From Deltaproteobacteria bacterium (GTDB lineage: Bacteria; Desulfobacterota; Desulfovibrionia; Desulfovibrionales; Desulfovibrionaceae): a stretch of DNA of 12,817 nt. The notes under the pieces were generated by a model that was not told the origin of the DNA, made no database searches, and was given only the letters and a program-made list of their open reading frames with translations. The DNA is taken from the NCBI GenBank assembly GCA_020861205.1, contig JAJBSY010000173.1, positions 1 to 12,817 of the forward strand. Reading direction: 5' to 3'. Position numbers and translations under genes: made by a program. Shown in pieces: positions 1 through 8,844 of the stretch (position 1 is its first letter; each line of letters opens with the position of its first letter).

Positions 1-779
1 CCGTACGGCGGGCGTTTCTGGATGAACAGGCGGCCTTCCTTCATAACGAGTCCTGTGGCCATCTCCAGGCTTGAATAGCTGACCTTCGGCTTGCCCGTCG
101 GCCGTTTTTGCTCCGTGCCGAGACGGCGGGCCTCGCAATAGTCCCGCAAGGGGCAGGACGGGCAATCCGGTTTCTTCGCGCAGACCAGCGCACCGAGTTC
201 CATGAGGGCCTGGGCGAACAGGCGCGGCGATTCCTGGTCCATGAGAATCCGGACCGTCTCCGCAATAAATTTTTTAACCCCCGGCCGGGTGAGGGGCACG
301 TCGATATCGCAAATCCGCGCGAAAATACGCATGACGTTGGCGTCCACGGCCGCTTCCGGCTCGTCGAAGGCGATGGCCGCGATGGCCCCGGCCGTGTATT
401 CGCCGACCCCGGGCAAGGCGCGGATCGCCGCGACCGTGCGGGGAAATTCGCCGCCATGTTCCCGCATGATTATTTGGGCGGCCTTGCGCAGGTTCCGCGC
501 GCGGGAATAATAGCCGAGCCCTTCCCAGGCTTTGAGCACGGCGTCCTCGTCGGCTTCCGCCACGGAGGCGATGGTGGGGAAGGTCCGCATCCAGGCCTTG
601 AAATAGGCGACCCCCCGTTCCATCTGCGTCTGCTGGAGCATGATCTCGGAAACCCACACGCTGTACGGGTCATACGATTCGCGCCAGGGCAGGGGCCGCA
701 TGTTAGCGGCGAACCAGTCCAGAAGCTTCGCGGCGAATTCCTTCCGGCGGGCCGCATCGAGTTCGAACACGGGAGGCAT
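1..779 (-). CDS. mutY: A/G-specific adenine glycosylase MutY (3' end cut by window edge)
   Basis: Base-excision repair glycosylase that removes adenine mispaired with 8-oxoguanine or guanine. About 259 residues are visible, starting at ATG 779. Family landmarks read directly: SEIMLQQTQ near residues 44-52 with the catalytic Glu45; the helix-hairpin-helix LPGVGEYTAGAI near 122-133; AVDANV near 144-149 with the catalytic Asp146; then four [4Fe-4S] cysteines at 200, 206, 209 and 215. From residue ~237 the NUDIX-like 8-oxoG recognition domain begins (ATGLVMKEGRLFIQKR) and is cut at base 1, so roughly the last 80-100 residues are missing. I count C-x5-C-x2-C-x5-C, one residue shorter in the first gap than the textbook C-x6-C. 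The start lies 2 bp after the stop of the upstream membrane-protein gene (TAA-CC-ATG), so translation is probably coupled. Confidence 0.95.
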   Translation of the reverse strand, partial: MPPVFELDAARRKEFAAKLLDWFAANMRPLPWRESYDPYSVWVSEIMLQQTQMERGVAYFKAWMRTFPTIASVAEADEDAVLKAWEGLGYYSRARNLRKAAQIIMREHGGEFPRTVAAIRALPGVGEYTAGAIAAIAFDEPEAAVDANVMRIFARICDIDVPLTRPGVKKFIAETVRILMDQESPRLFAQALMELGALVCAKKPDCPSCPLRDYCEARRLGTEQKRPTGKPKVSYSSLEMATGLVMKEGRLFIQKRPPY

Positions 780-781
780 GG

Positions 782-1849
782 TTATTTCCGCCGGTTCTGA
801 ATCTTGTCCAGCGCGAACAGGAGATCGGTCGCCAGGCCGCGCAACGAATGGAAAAAGGTATAGAACTGGAGCATCTGGTGCAAGGTCAGGCGGTTGGTGG
901 CCCCTTCCTTGCGCAGCGTGTCCAGCCGCTTTTCCGTGATATCCACAAGCTCGGTCAGGGTGCGCACGAGATCCGGCACGGGAGCGGCCGGGGTGCTCCC
1001 CCCGAGGTGGCGCAGGGTCGCCATGATCGCATCCGCGAGGCGGCGCAGTTCCGGCGCCATGATGACGTCAAACCCGCCGGTCGGGTTTTCATAATCGTTC
1101 AACGCTTCCAGCATGGGCTTGAGGTGCGAGATGGCCCTGTCCAGGGTTCGGGTCTGCACTTTCAGGACTTCGTGGTCGTAGGCGAAGACCAGCGACTCGT
1201 GCTTGCGCACCCTGAGAAAGGTCTCGTGGTTGTGCCAGGCCTGTTCCACGAACGGCTCGAGCATGTGAAAATCCATGGCCCGCTGCCTGTCCAGAAACGC
1301 GGTCACCAACTCGTTCAGGTTGATGGAGCATTGCACGTACTGGGCGGCCAGGTCACGCCGAAGCCCGTCCACGAGCCGGACCGGCCAGAGCACGACGGAA
1401 ACGAACAGGGCGGAACCGACGCCGATGGCGATTTCCAGCATCCGGCCTACGCCCACGCCGAATTTATCGGCATTGTCCGCCCCGGCGAGAAGGACGACCA
1501 CCACGGTAAGGGCGGCCATGGTGTACCGCGGGCTATACTGGCTCAGCGAGGCGCACAGGGCGGACCCGATCCAGAGGGCCGCGCCCATCCAGATATCGCC
1601 GCCCGGCAGCACGGTCAATATTCCCATGCCCAAAGCCGCGCCGATAATGGTGCCGGTGATCCGGTGCACTCCGCTCTGGATGGCGTCGGCGACGGTCAGC
1701 TGCATGGCGACCACGGCGGACACGACGGCCCACTGCCACATTTCCAACCCGAGGATATGCGTGACGATATAGGCCAGGACAACGGCAAACCCGGTTTTCA
1801 GCCCATGCCTGACCTGGGAGGGGACCAGTGAACTCAGTGTGACCCGCAT
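782..1849 (-). CDS. FUSC / aromatic-acid-exporter-type inner-membrane protein
   Basis: Predicted 355-residue inner-membrane protein of the FUSC / ArAE-like superfamily (fusaric acid and aromatic acid efflux relatives). The N-terminal ~160 residues hold about six hydrophobic segments (roughly 15-34, 39-56, 65-82, 86-103, 108-124, 136-158). The SGVHRITGTIIGAALG stretch at 59-74 fits the family's conserved G..R..GT..G signature. The remaining ~195 residues are hydrophilic, largely helical and presumably cytoplasmic. It is about half the length of the two-module AaeB/YhcP type, so it would have to work as an oligomer. ATG 1849 is the longest sensible start; the preceding AAGGCG is only a weak ribosome binding site. 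It is first gene of a two-gene unit with mutY. The substrate is unknown, and a link to DNA repair is not implied by family knowledge. Confidence 0.8.
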   Translation of the reverse strand: MRVTLSSLVPSQVRHGLKTGFAVVLAYIVTHILGLEMWQWAVVSAVVAMQLTVADAIQSGVHRITGTIIGAALGMGILTVLPGGDIWMGAALWIGSALCASLSQYSPRYTMAALTVVVVLLAGADNADKFGVGVGRMLEIAIGVGSALFVSVVLWPVRLVDGLRRDLAAQYVQCSINLNELVTAFLDRQRAMDFHMLEPFVEQAWHNHETFLRVRKHESLVFAYDHEVLKVQTRTLDRAISHLKPMLEALNDYENPTGGFDVIMAPELRRLADAIMATLRHLGGSTPAAPVPDLVRTLTELVDITEKRLDTLRKEGATNRLTLHQMLQFYTFFHSLRGLATDLLFALDKIQNRRK

Positions 1850-1865
1850 AACGCGCCTTTTTTTT

Positions 1866-1904
1866 GCGGCCTTTCTTGCCGGCGCAAGCCGGGGCCGCTT
1901 TTTT
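1866..1904 (+). terminator. Hairpin with T-tract in the FUSC leader / upstream of the permease gene
   Basis: GCGGCC (1866-1871) pairs with GGCCGC (1893-1898), with an inner stem CTTGC (1875-1879) / GCAAG (1884-1888). Six T follow at 1899-1904 on the plus strand, the form of a rho-independent terminator for rightward transcription. It would insulate the TSUP gene at 2274 from readthrough. On the minus strand the same hairpin sits in the predicted 5' leader of the FUSC gene, flanked by A-runs, where it cannot terminate but could affect access to the start codon 17 nt further on. Confidence 0.45.
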
Positions 1905-1929
1905 CCGTGCAGAACATTCCTTCTGCGAT

Positions 1930-1957
1930 ACTATAGAGGGAGGGACTTGTTTGTCCA
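1930..1957 (-). promoter_or_regulatory. sigma70-like promoter for FUSC-mutY
   Basis: Read on the minus strand: TGGACA (-35, 1957-1952), 16-bp spacer, TATAGT (-10, 1935-1930). Each hexamer matches the consensus at five of six positions. Transcription would start near 1923, giving a leader of about 75 nt that contains the hairpin at 1866-1898. This is the best sigma70-type match I found in the window. Confidence 0.6.
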
Positions 1958-2097
1958 GCCCCCGGAATATACCGGTGCGGGGTGGTTTGCCGCGATTCCG
2001 GGCCCTTGGCAAGCGAAACATCCCCCGGCGGCAACTCCGAAAACGAAGCCGCCACGCGCGACCGCGACCGGCATAGGGAATCGCCGCACCCGCCAGG

Positions 2098-2224
2098 CGG
2101 CGGTGCCTCAATGTGACTTCAGACAAGGAAGGCGAGCTCCGCGCGGAGCGAAGTGTATCAACACATGCATGAGCTTCGCACGGGATGAGCCTGACAAAGT
2201 GTCAAGCAAATCGAGTCACTGCCC
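2098..2224 (+). repeat. Leader element copy A (degenerate ends), upstream of the left TSUP gene
   Basis: About 127 bp that align, in inverted orientation, with 3961-4085 over their whole length: roughly 80-85% identity by hand with two single-base insertions. Shared blocks include GACTTCAGACAAGGAAGGC, CATGAGCTTCGC, GAGCCTGAC and TCAAGCAAA. The terminal repeats that are perfect in copy B are eroded here (GCGGTGCCTCA at the left, GAGTCACTGCCC at the right). The two single-base indels break any shared reading frame, so the element is probably not coding. It ends 49 bp before the GTG of the TSUP gene. Confidence 0.8.
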
Positions 2225-2238
2225 GCCACCCCTTTCCG

Positions 2239-2267
2239 TTGCCTTTGCGCCGTGAACGGCGTAGCGT
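2239..2267 (+). promoter_or_regulatory. Candidate promoter conserved in both TSUP copies (left copy)
   Basis: TTGCCT (2239-2244), 17-bp spacer, TAGCGT (2262-2267), then 6 nt to the GTG start. The right-hand paralogue has TTGCCT, 17 bp, TAGGGT and the same 6-nt distance (3951-3923). The hexamers are poor consensus matches; the support is that both boxes and spacing survive in two diverged copies. If real, the transcript would begin at or next to the GTG, making a leaderless mRNA. Confidence 0.3.
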
Positions 2268-2273
2268 TGCCGG

Positions 2274-3071
2274 GTGCTGACGACGTTTGCCATATACTGC
2301 CTGTTCGGTGCGCTGGTCGGGCTCTGGGCCGGGCTCATGGGCGCCGGAGGGGCCGTCCTGCTGGTGCCGATTCTGCACTTTACCCTCGCCCGGCAAGGGG
2401 TGGATCCTTCCTTGGTCCACCACATGGCGATCGCCACCACCATGGCGAATATCCTGTTCACCTCCAGCGTCGCCGCGTATACCCACCATCGACGCGGCGC
2501 GGTTCCCTGGAAAACCGTGGCCTGGATGATTCCGGGCATCCTCGCGGGTTCCTTTGCCGGAAGCTATTGCACGGCCTATATTCCGGCGCGCCCCCTCACC
2601 TTGGGATTCGCCTTTTTTCTCCTGTACGCGGGAGCGCAGACGTTCGTGAGCGTCAAGCCCAAGGCCTCGCGGCACATGCCCGGCAAAGGCGGGCAATTTC
2701 TCCTGGGAGCGTTTATCGGCGCTTTTTCCGGGCTTCTCGGAGTCGGAGGCGCCGCGGTAACCATCCCGATTCTCCTTGTCTGCGGCGTGCCGCTTCTTTC
2801 CGTCGTGGCCGCGTCCGGCGCGTTCGGTTTCCCCATCGCCGTCGCGGGCTGCACCGGATACATGCTCACCGCCTGGAACCACCCCGGGCTACCCCCCTAC
2901 TCGCTGGGCTTCGTCTACCTGCCGGCCCTTCTCGGGCTCGTGCCTGCGAGTATGGTCTTCACCTCGATAGGCGTCCGGCTCGCCCATACCCTGCCGCAGA
3001 ACGTCCTGCGCACGGCCATGGGAATCTTTCTGCTCTGCATGGCCATCCGTATGATCTGGAAATTGTACTGA
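2274..3071 (+). CDS. TSUP family permease (TauE/SafE-like), left copy
   Basis: 265-residue integral membrane protein of the TSUP family (sulfite exporter TauE/SafE, PF01925 type), whose members export sulfite, sulfoacetate or other small organosulfur or organic anions; the substrate here cannot be assigned. The family's internal duplication is visible: MGAGGAVLLVPILH near residues 22-35 and GVGGAAVTIPILLVCG near 156-171. There are about eight hydrophobic segments and the conserved VHHMAIATTMANILFTSS block at 48-65. Start: GTG 2274, with an in-frame TAG 12 bp upstream; no Shine-Dalgarno sequence precedes it. The paralogue at 3119-3916 has the same length, also starts with GTG and has a stop at the same upstream distance, which supports this start. 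The gene converges on its paralogue across 47 bp. Confidence 0.88.
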   Translation: MLTTFAIYCLFGALVGLWAGLMGAGGAVLLVPILHFTLARQGVDPSLVHHMAIATTMANILFTSSVAAYTHHRRGAVPWKTVAWMIPGILAGSFAGSYCTAYIPARPLTLGFAFFLLYAGAQTFVSVKPKASRHMPGKGGQFLLGAFIGAFSGLLGVGGAAVTIPILLVCGVPLLSVVAASGAFGFPIAVAGCTGYMLTAWNHPGLPPYSLGFVYLPALLGLVPASMVFTSIGVRLAHTLPQNVLRTAMGIFLLCMAIRMIWKLY

Positions 3072-3079
3072 CCCGTCCG

Positions 3080-3107
3080 GCCCCGGCGGCTTGCAGGCGC
3101 AAGGGGC
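3080..3107. terminator. Hairpin between the convergent TSUP genes
   Basis: The 47-bp gap between the two stop codons contains CTTGC (3090-3094), a 4-nt loop and GCAAG (3099-3103), with CCC/GGG able to extend the pairing around a 5-nt bulge. There is no T-tract on either strand, so if it ends transcription it does so weakly. It is the only sequence available to separate the two converging transcripts. Confidence 0.3.
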
Positions 3108-3118
3108 GGGCGGAACGA

Positions 3119-3916
3119 CTACAGCGCGCCGCTTATCATACGGTACGACACAAAAAAAACAAGTACCCCCAAACCCTTGCGCACAATCTTCGGCGGCAGC
3201 GCGTGGGTGAGGCGCACCCCGACAGGGGCGAAAACCAGGCTGGCCGGGACGAACCCCAGCAGAGCGGGCAAGTAGACGTATCCGAGCGAATACGGCGGCA
3301 GGTCCGGATGGCCCCAGGCCGTCAGCATGTACCCGACGCACCCGGCGACGGCGATGGGAAAGCTCAAGGTTCCGGCGGCGGCGATAACCGACAGGATGGG
3401 CAGCCCGCAGATTATCAGGATCGGCATACTGACCATCACCCCGCCGATGCCGAGCAGGCCGGAAAACACGCCCACGAACAGGCCCAGTATGATCTGGCCC
3501 CACTTTCCGGGCATGTGCCGGGAGGCCTTGGGCTTGATCTCCACGAACATCTGGATGCCCGCATAAATAAGAAAAACGCCGAAGCCGAGGATCAGAGGCC
3601 TGGCGGGGATGTAGGCCGTGCTGAAACTGCCCCCGAAGGACCCGAGAAAAGCGCCGGGGACCATCCAGAGGATGCTGTTCCAGGGGACCACGCCCCGCTT
3701 GTTGTGCGAATACGTTGTCATGCTCGACGTGAACAGGATATTCGCCATGGTGGTGGCAATCGCCATGTGGTGGACCAGGGAAGGGTCAACTCCCTGCCTT
3801 TCCAGGGTATAATGCAGGATGGGAACGAGAAAGACGGCTCCGCCCGCGCCTGTCAGCCCGGCGAAAAGCCCGACGATGCACCCGAACAGAACGTATATGA
3901 GAAGCATGCTCAGCAC
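3119..3916 (-). CDS. TSUP family permease (TauE/SafE-like), right copy
   Basis: 265-residue paralogue of the gene at 2274-3071. By hand count 177 of 265 positions are identical (about 67%) with no gap; the last ~25 residues are the most divergent. It has the same family signatures: TGAGGAVFLVPILH near 22-35, the invariant QGVDPSLVHHMAIATTMANI at 41-60, and GIGGVMVSMPILIICG near 156-171. Start: GTG 3916, aligned with the GTG of the other copy and preceded in frame by a TAG 12 bp upstream. An ATG at 3907 (residue 4) is an alternative. AGGG about 7 nt before the GTG is a marginal ribosome binding site. Having diverged in sequence but kept its length and core motifs, it looks functional rather than decayed; the two may differ in substrate or expression. 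Confidence 0.88.
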   Translation of the reverse strand: MLSMLLIYVLFGCIVGLFAGLTGAGGAVFLVPILHYTLERQGVDPSLVHHMAIATTMANILFTSSMTTYSHNKRGVVPWNSILWMVPGAFLGSFGGSFSTAYIPARPLILGFGVFLIYAGIQMFVEIKPKASRHMPGKWGQIILGLFVGVFSGLLGIGGVMVSMPILIICGLPILSVIAAAGTLSFPIAVAGCVGYMLTAWGHPDLPPYSLGYVYLPALLGFVPASLVFAPVGVRLTHALPPKIVRKGLGVLVFFVSYRMISGAL

Positions 3917-3922
3917 GGGCGA

Positions 3923-3951
3923 ACCCTATCCCCATCCGGGCCGGAAGGCAA
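3923..3951 (-). promoter_or_regulatory. Candidate promoter conserved in both TSUP copies (right copy)
   Basis: On the minus strand: TTGCCT (3951-3946), 17 bp, TAGGGT (3928-3923), then 6 nt to GTG 3916. It mirrors the arrangement at 2239-2267. The -10 box is weak; the argument is conservation between the copies. Confidence 0.3.
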
Positions 3952-3960
3952 TGGAGAACG

Positions 3961-4085
3961 GGGTAGTGCCTCATTTTGCTTGATACTTCGTCAGGCTCGT
4001 CCCCGCGAAGCTCATGTATGCTTGATACAATCCGCTCCACGCGGAACTTGCCTTCCTTGTCTGAAGTCAAATTGAGGCACTACCC
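3961..4085 (-). repeat. Leader element copy B with perfect 13-bp terminal inverted repeats
   Basis: A 125-bp segment that begins GGGTAGTGCCTCA (3961-3973) and ends with its exact reverse complement (4073-4085). The match extends to 17 of 18 bases (3961-3978 against 4068-4085). Further inside, ACTTC/GAAGT matches continue with small offsets, so much of the unit can fold into one imperfect hairpin; smaller internal hairpins also exist (CCGC/GCGG, GTAT/ATAC, CTTCG/CGAAG). A TIR-bounded, non-autonomous repeat of this size is what a MITE-like element would look like, but no clear target-site duplication flanks it. It lies 44 bp before the right TSUP gene, as copy A does before the left one. A minus-strand reading frame crosses it but is not conserved in copy A. 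Confidence 0.8.
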
Positions 4086-4241
4086 GGCCCGGAACGCCAC
4101 GCCGCGTCCGTTCGCCAAACCGTCAGCGCATTTTCCGTGTCGGCGGTTCCCCGCCTAGCGGCGGGCGCGAGTGCCTTCCCACCTTCGGGTTGCCGTCCAC
4201 GGATAGTCCTTTTTCGCGTCAGATCGCCGGCGCCTCGCCTG

Positions 4242-4268
4242 AAAAAAAGCCGCCTTGCGGCGGCTTTT
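4242..4268 (-). terminator. Rho-independent terminator of the nitroreductase gene
   Basis: On the minus strand GCCGCC, a 4-nt loop GCAA and GGCGGC (4264-4249) are followed by seven T (4248-4242). It lies 12 bp beyond the stop codon at 4281. On the plus strand the same stem is followed by TTTT, so it may also work weakly in that direction. Another perfect hairpin without a T-tract, CCCGCC-TAGC-GGCGGG, sits at 4150-4165. Confidence 0.9.
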
Positions 4269-4280
4269 CCACTTCCGGCT

Positions 4281-5102
4281 TCAGAACCAGGAAACCCGCA
4301 AGGGTTTTCGCGGCGGCAGCGCATGGTACCCGACCTCGGGATAGCCGAAAAAGGCCATGCCCTGGACGGCGACGGAGTCGTCAAAGCCCATGAAGTCCCG
4401 CAAGGGAGGGTATCCCGCCAGAGCCCGCATTCCGAACCCGCACCAGCAGCTGCCGATACCTCGGGCGTGGGCGGCAAGGCAGAAATAGGTAACCGCGATG
4501 GAGGCGTCCACCGGCCCCCAGGCCGCGTCCCTGTCCGTTACGGCGAAGACCGCGTTCAGCGCGCCCCGCAGGATCACGTCATACCCGCCTTTGTACCGGG
4601 CCAGCATACCGTCCACGTCGTAACGCGCGTTTTCGGCCGGGTCTTTTCGCACCACCTTGTCGAACCATTCGAGGGTCAGCTCGGAAAACCGGACGGCCTT
4701 GTCCTTCCCGCTCAGCACAACCCAGCGGACGGTCTGCAGGTTGCTGGCGGTGGGCGCCCTGCGGGCCACGTCCAGCATGGCGAGAATATCTTCCTTTTTC
4801 ACCGGTTCCTGCTTGTACCGGCGCATGGAACGGCAGGAAAGGAGAAACGTTTCCGCTTTCGCCGTATCGAACTTCGGTTCCACGGGGAACGCCATGGGCC
4901 GCTCGCCGTCGCATTTCGGCGAAATCACGGCCTCCGTCGGGCAGACGGCGGCGCAATGCCCGCAGGCGTTGCATTGGTCGAAGTTCGCGGCGGGAAGGGA
5001 AGGGAAGCCTTCGCCGTCGGCCACGAGGACCTGGCGGTTACAGTCGTAAATGCACAGCCCGCATTGGATACATCGGCTCCGGTCAAGGGAAAAATCTTGC
5101 AT
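4281..5102 (-). CDS. Ferredoxin-nitroreductase fusion protein (2x[4Fe-4S] + FMN nitroreductase)
   Basis: 273-residue soluble redox protein. Residues ~5-60 form a bacterial ferredoxin with two CxxCxxCxxxC motifs (Cys 11, 14, 17, 21 and 44, 47, 50, 54), each able to hold a [4Fe-4S] cluster. Residues ~85-273 are a nitroreductase-family flavin domain: CRSMRRYK at 90-97 stands where the usual RRSIRxY FMN-phosphate motif lies, RRAPTASN at 114-121 is the next conserved block, and GIGSCWCGF at 215-223 is typical of the C-terminal core. The ferredoxin part presumably feeds electrons to the FMN; the substrate is unknown. Start: ATG 5102, chosen because AGGAGG lies 4 nt upstream; an upstream in-frame ATG at 5159 lacks such a site and would add residues without family character. 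It is a single-gene unit with its own terminator. Confidence 0.88.
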   Translation of the reverse strand: MQDFSLDRSRCIQCGLCIYDCNRQVLVADGEGFPSLPAANFDQCNACGHCAAVCPTEAVISPKCDGERPMAFPVEPKFDTAKAETFLLSCRSMRRYKQEPVKKEDILAMLDVARRAPTASNLQTVRWVVLSGKDKAVRFSELTLEWFDKVVRKDPAENARYDVDGMLARYKGGYDVILRGALNAVFAVTDRDAAWGPVDASIAVTYFCLAAHARGIGSCWCGFGMRALAGYPPLRDFMGFDDSVAVQGMAFFGYPEVGYHALPPRKPLRVSWF

Positions 5103-5106
5103 ACAA

Positions 5107-5112
5107 CCTCCT
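5107..5112 (-). promoter_or_regulatory. Ribosome binding site that fixes the nitroreductase start
   Basis: AGGAGG on the minus strand, 4 nt before ATG 5102. It decides for the 273-residue protein over the longer frame starting at 5159. Just upstream, TGGTTACCA (5125-5133) is a perfect inverted repeat that might be an operator, but nothing else supports that. Confidence 0.8.
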
Positions 5113-5195
5113 TGGCAATAGGCAATGGTTACCATCGCGGGCCGGGGAAGAAAAGGCAAAAGCGGCGGATTTCCCGAACCGAAACGCGGCGACGG

Positions 5196-5220
5196 AAAAC
5201 ACCCGCCGGCTTCCGGCGGG
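5196..5220 (-). terminator. Rho-independent terminator downstream of carB
   Basis: Minus strand: CCCGCCGG (5220-5213), 3-nt loop, CCGGCGGG (5209-5202), then TGTTTT. It is an 8-bp GC-only stem with a short U-rich tail, about 105 bp beyond the carB stop. It separates carAB from the nitroreductase gene, whose promoter must lie in the ~90 bp between this terminator and 5107. The stretch between carB and the hairpin also holds an imperfect inverted repeat (5228-5252) beside TTTATAAA. Confidence 0.75.
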
Positions 5221-5325
5221 CGTCCGCTGACGGCGCGCCATATAGCGCGTCATTTATAAACCCGCGCCTCCTGCCAAGCTGCGGCAAGAAGAACAGCCCC
5301 GCGACCGGCGCCGCCCGCTCCGAGG

Positions 5326-8626
<3,301 letters not shown>

Positions 8627-8640
<14 letters not shown>

Positions 8641-8749
8641 GGGGTTTCTCCTTGATGACGCCCGGGGAAAGGGAGCTTTTGGGAAAAGTTCCCTTTCCCC
8701 GGACCGCATCCTTCAAAAAATCGGGGGGATGTGTCGCCGATTGATTCAT
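8627..8749 (-). other. Small ORF overlapping the carB start (doubtful)
   Basis: A 40-codon frame from ATG 8749 ([16 protein letters not shown]...) covers the hairpin at 8662-8702 and ends 14 nt inside carB. The overlap would allow translational coupling or a leader-peptide role. No convincing ribosome binding site precedes the ATG and I recognise no family, so it may be an accidental frame. Confidence 0.15.
8662..8702 (-). promoter_or_regulatory. Long hairpin between carA and carB
   Basis: CCGGGGAAAGGGA (minus strand, 8702-8690) pairs perfectly over 13 bp with TCCCTTTCCCCGG (8674-8662). Inside, after one A/C mismatch, CTTTT and AAAAG pair around a CCC loop, for about 18 paired positions in all. 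It ends 8 nt before the carB AAGGAG. No U-tract follows, so it is not an intrinsic terminator. Possible roles are mRNA stability, RNase III processing or control of carB translation. Confidence 0.6.
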
Positions 8750-8844
8750 AAGGGTCACTCGATAAAACGAATTCCGGTCCGGTCCAAACGGAAGGCGGCC
8801 CCGAGGCGGCGATCCGCCCAAAGACGCCTTGGCCGGGGCGCCGC

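Noticed and set aside
108..800. 230-codon plus-strand frame at the left end
   Set aside because: Antisense to mutY, whose catalytic and iron-sulfur motifs are read clearly on the minus strand.
3119..3916. Right TSUP copy as a decaying pseudogene
   Set aside because: Full length, no gaps or frameshift against its partner, and all family motifs intact.
3786..4070. Minus-strand frame through element copy B (MTSDKEGKFRVERI...) as a possible small protein
   Set aside because: The aligned frame in copy A is broken by two single-base insertions and reaches a stop after about 19 codons, so the element is more likely non-coding.
2252..4075. 607-codon plus-strand frame spanning both permease genes
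   Set aside because: It is out of frame with the left TSUP gene and antisense to the right one; its composition is that of a shadow frame.
3961..4085. Element as a remnant of a complete insertion sequence
   Set aside because: No transposase fragment is visible inside it and no target-site duplication flanks it; only the MITE-like or structured-leader readings remain.
5228..5260. Imperfect inverted repeat next to TTTATAAA as a promoter
   Set aside because: No -35-like hexamer at an acceptable distance, and a start here would run straight into the terminator at 5196-5220.
8690..8720. carA-carB hairpin as a rho-independent terminator
   Set aside because: No T-tract follows the stem on the minus strand, and the A-rich run at 8716-8721 lies on the wrong side.
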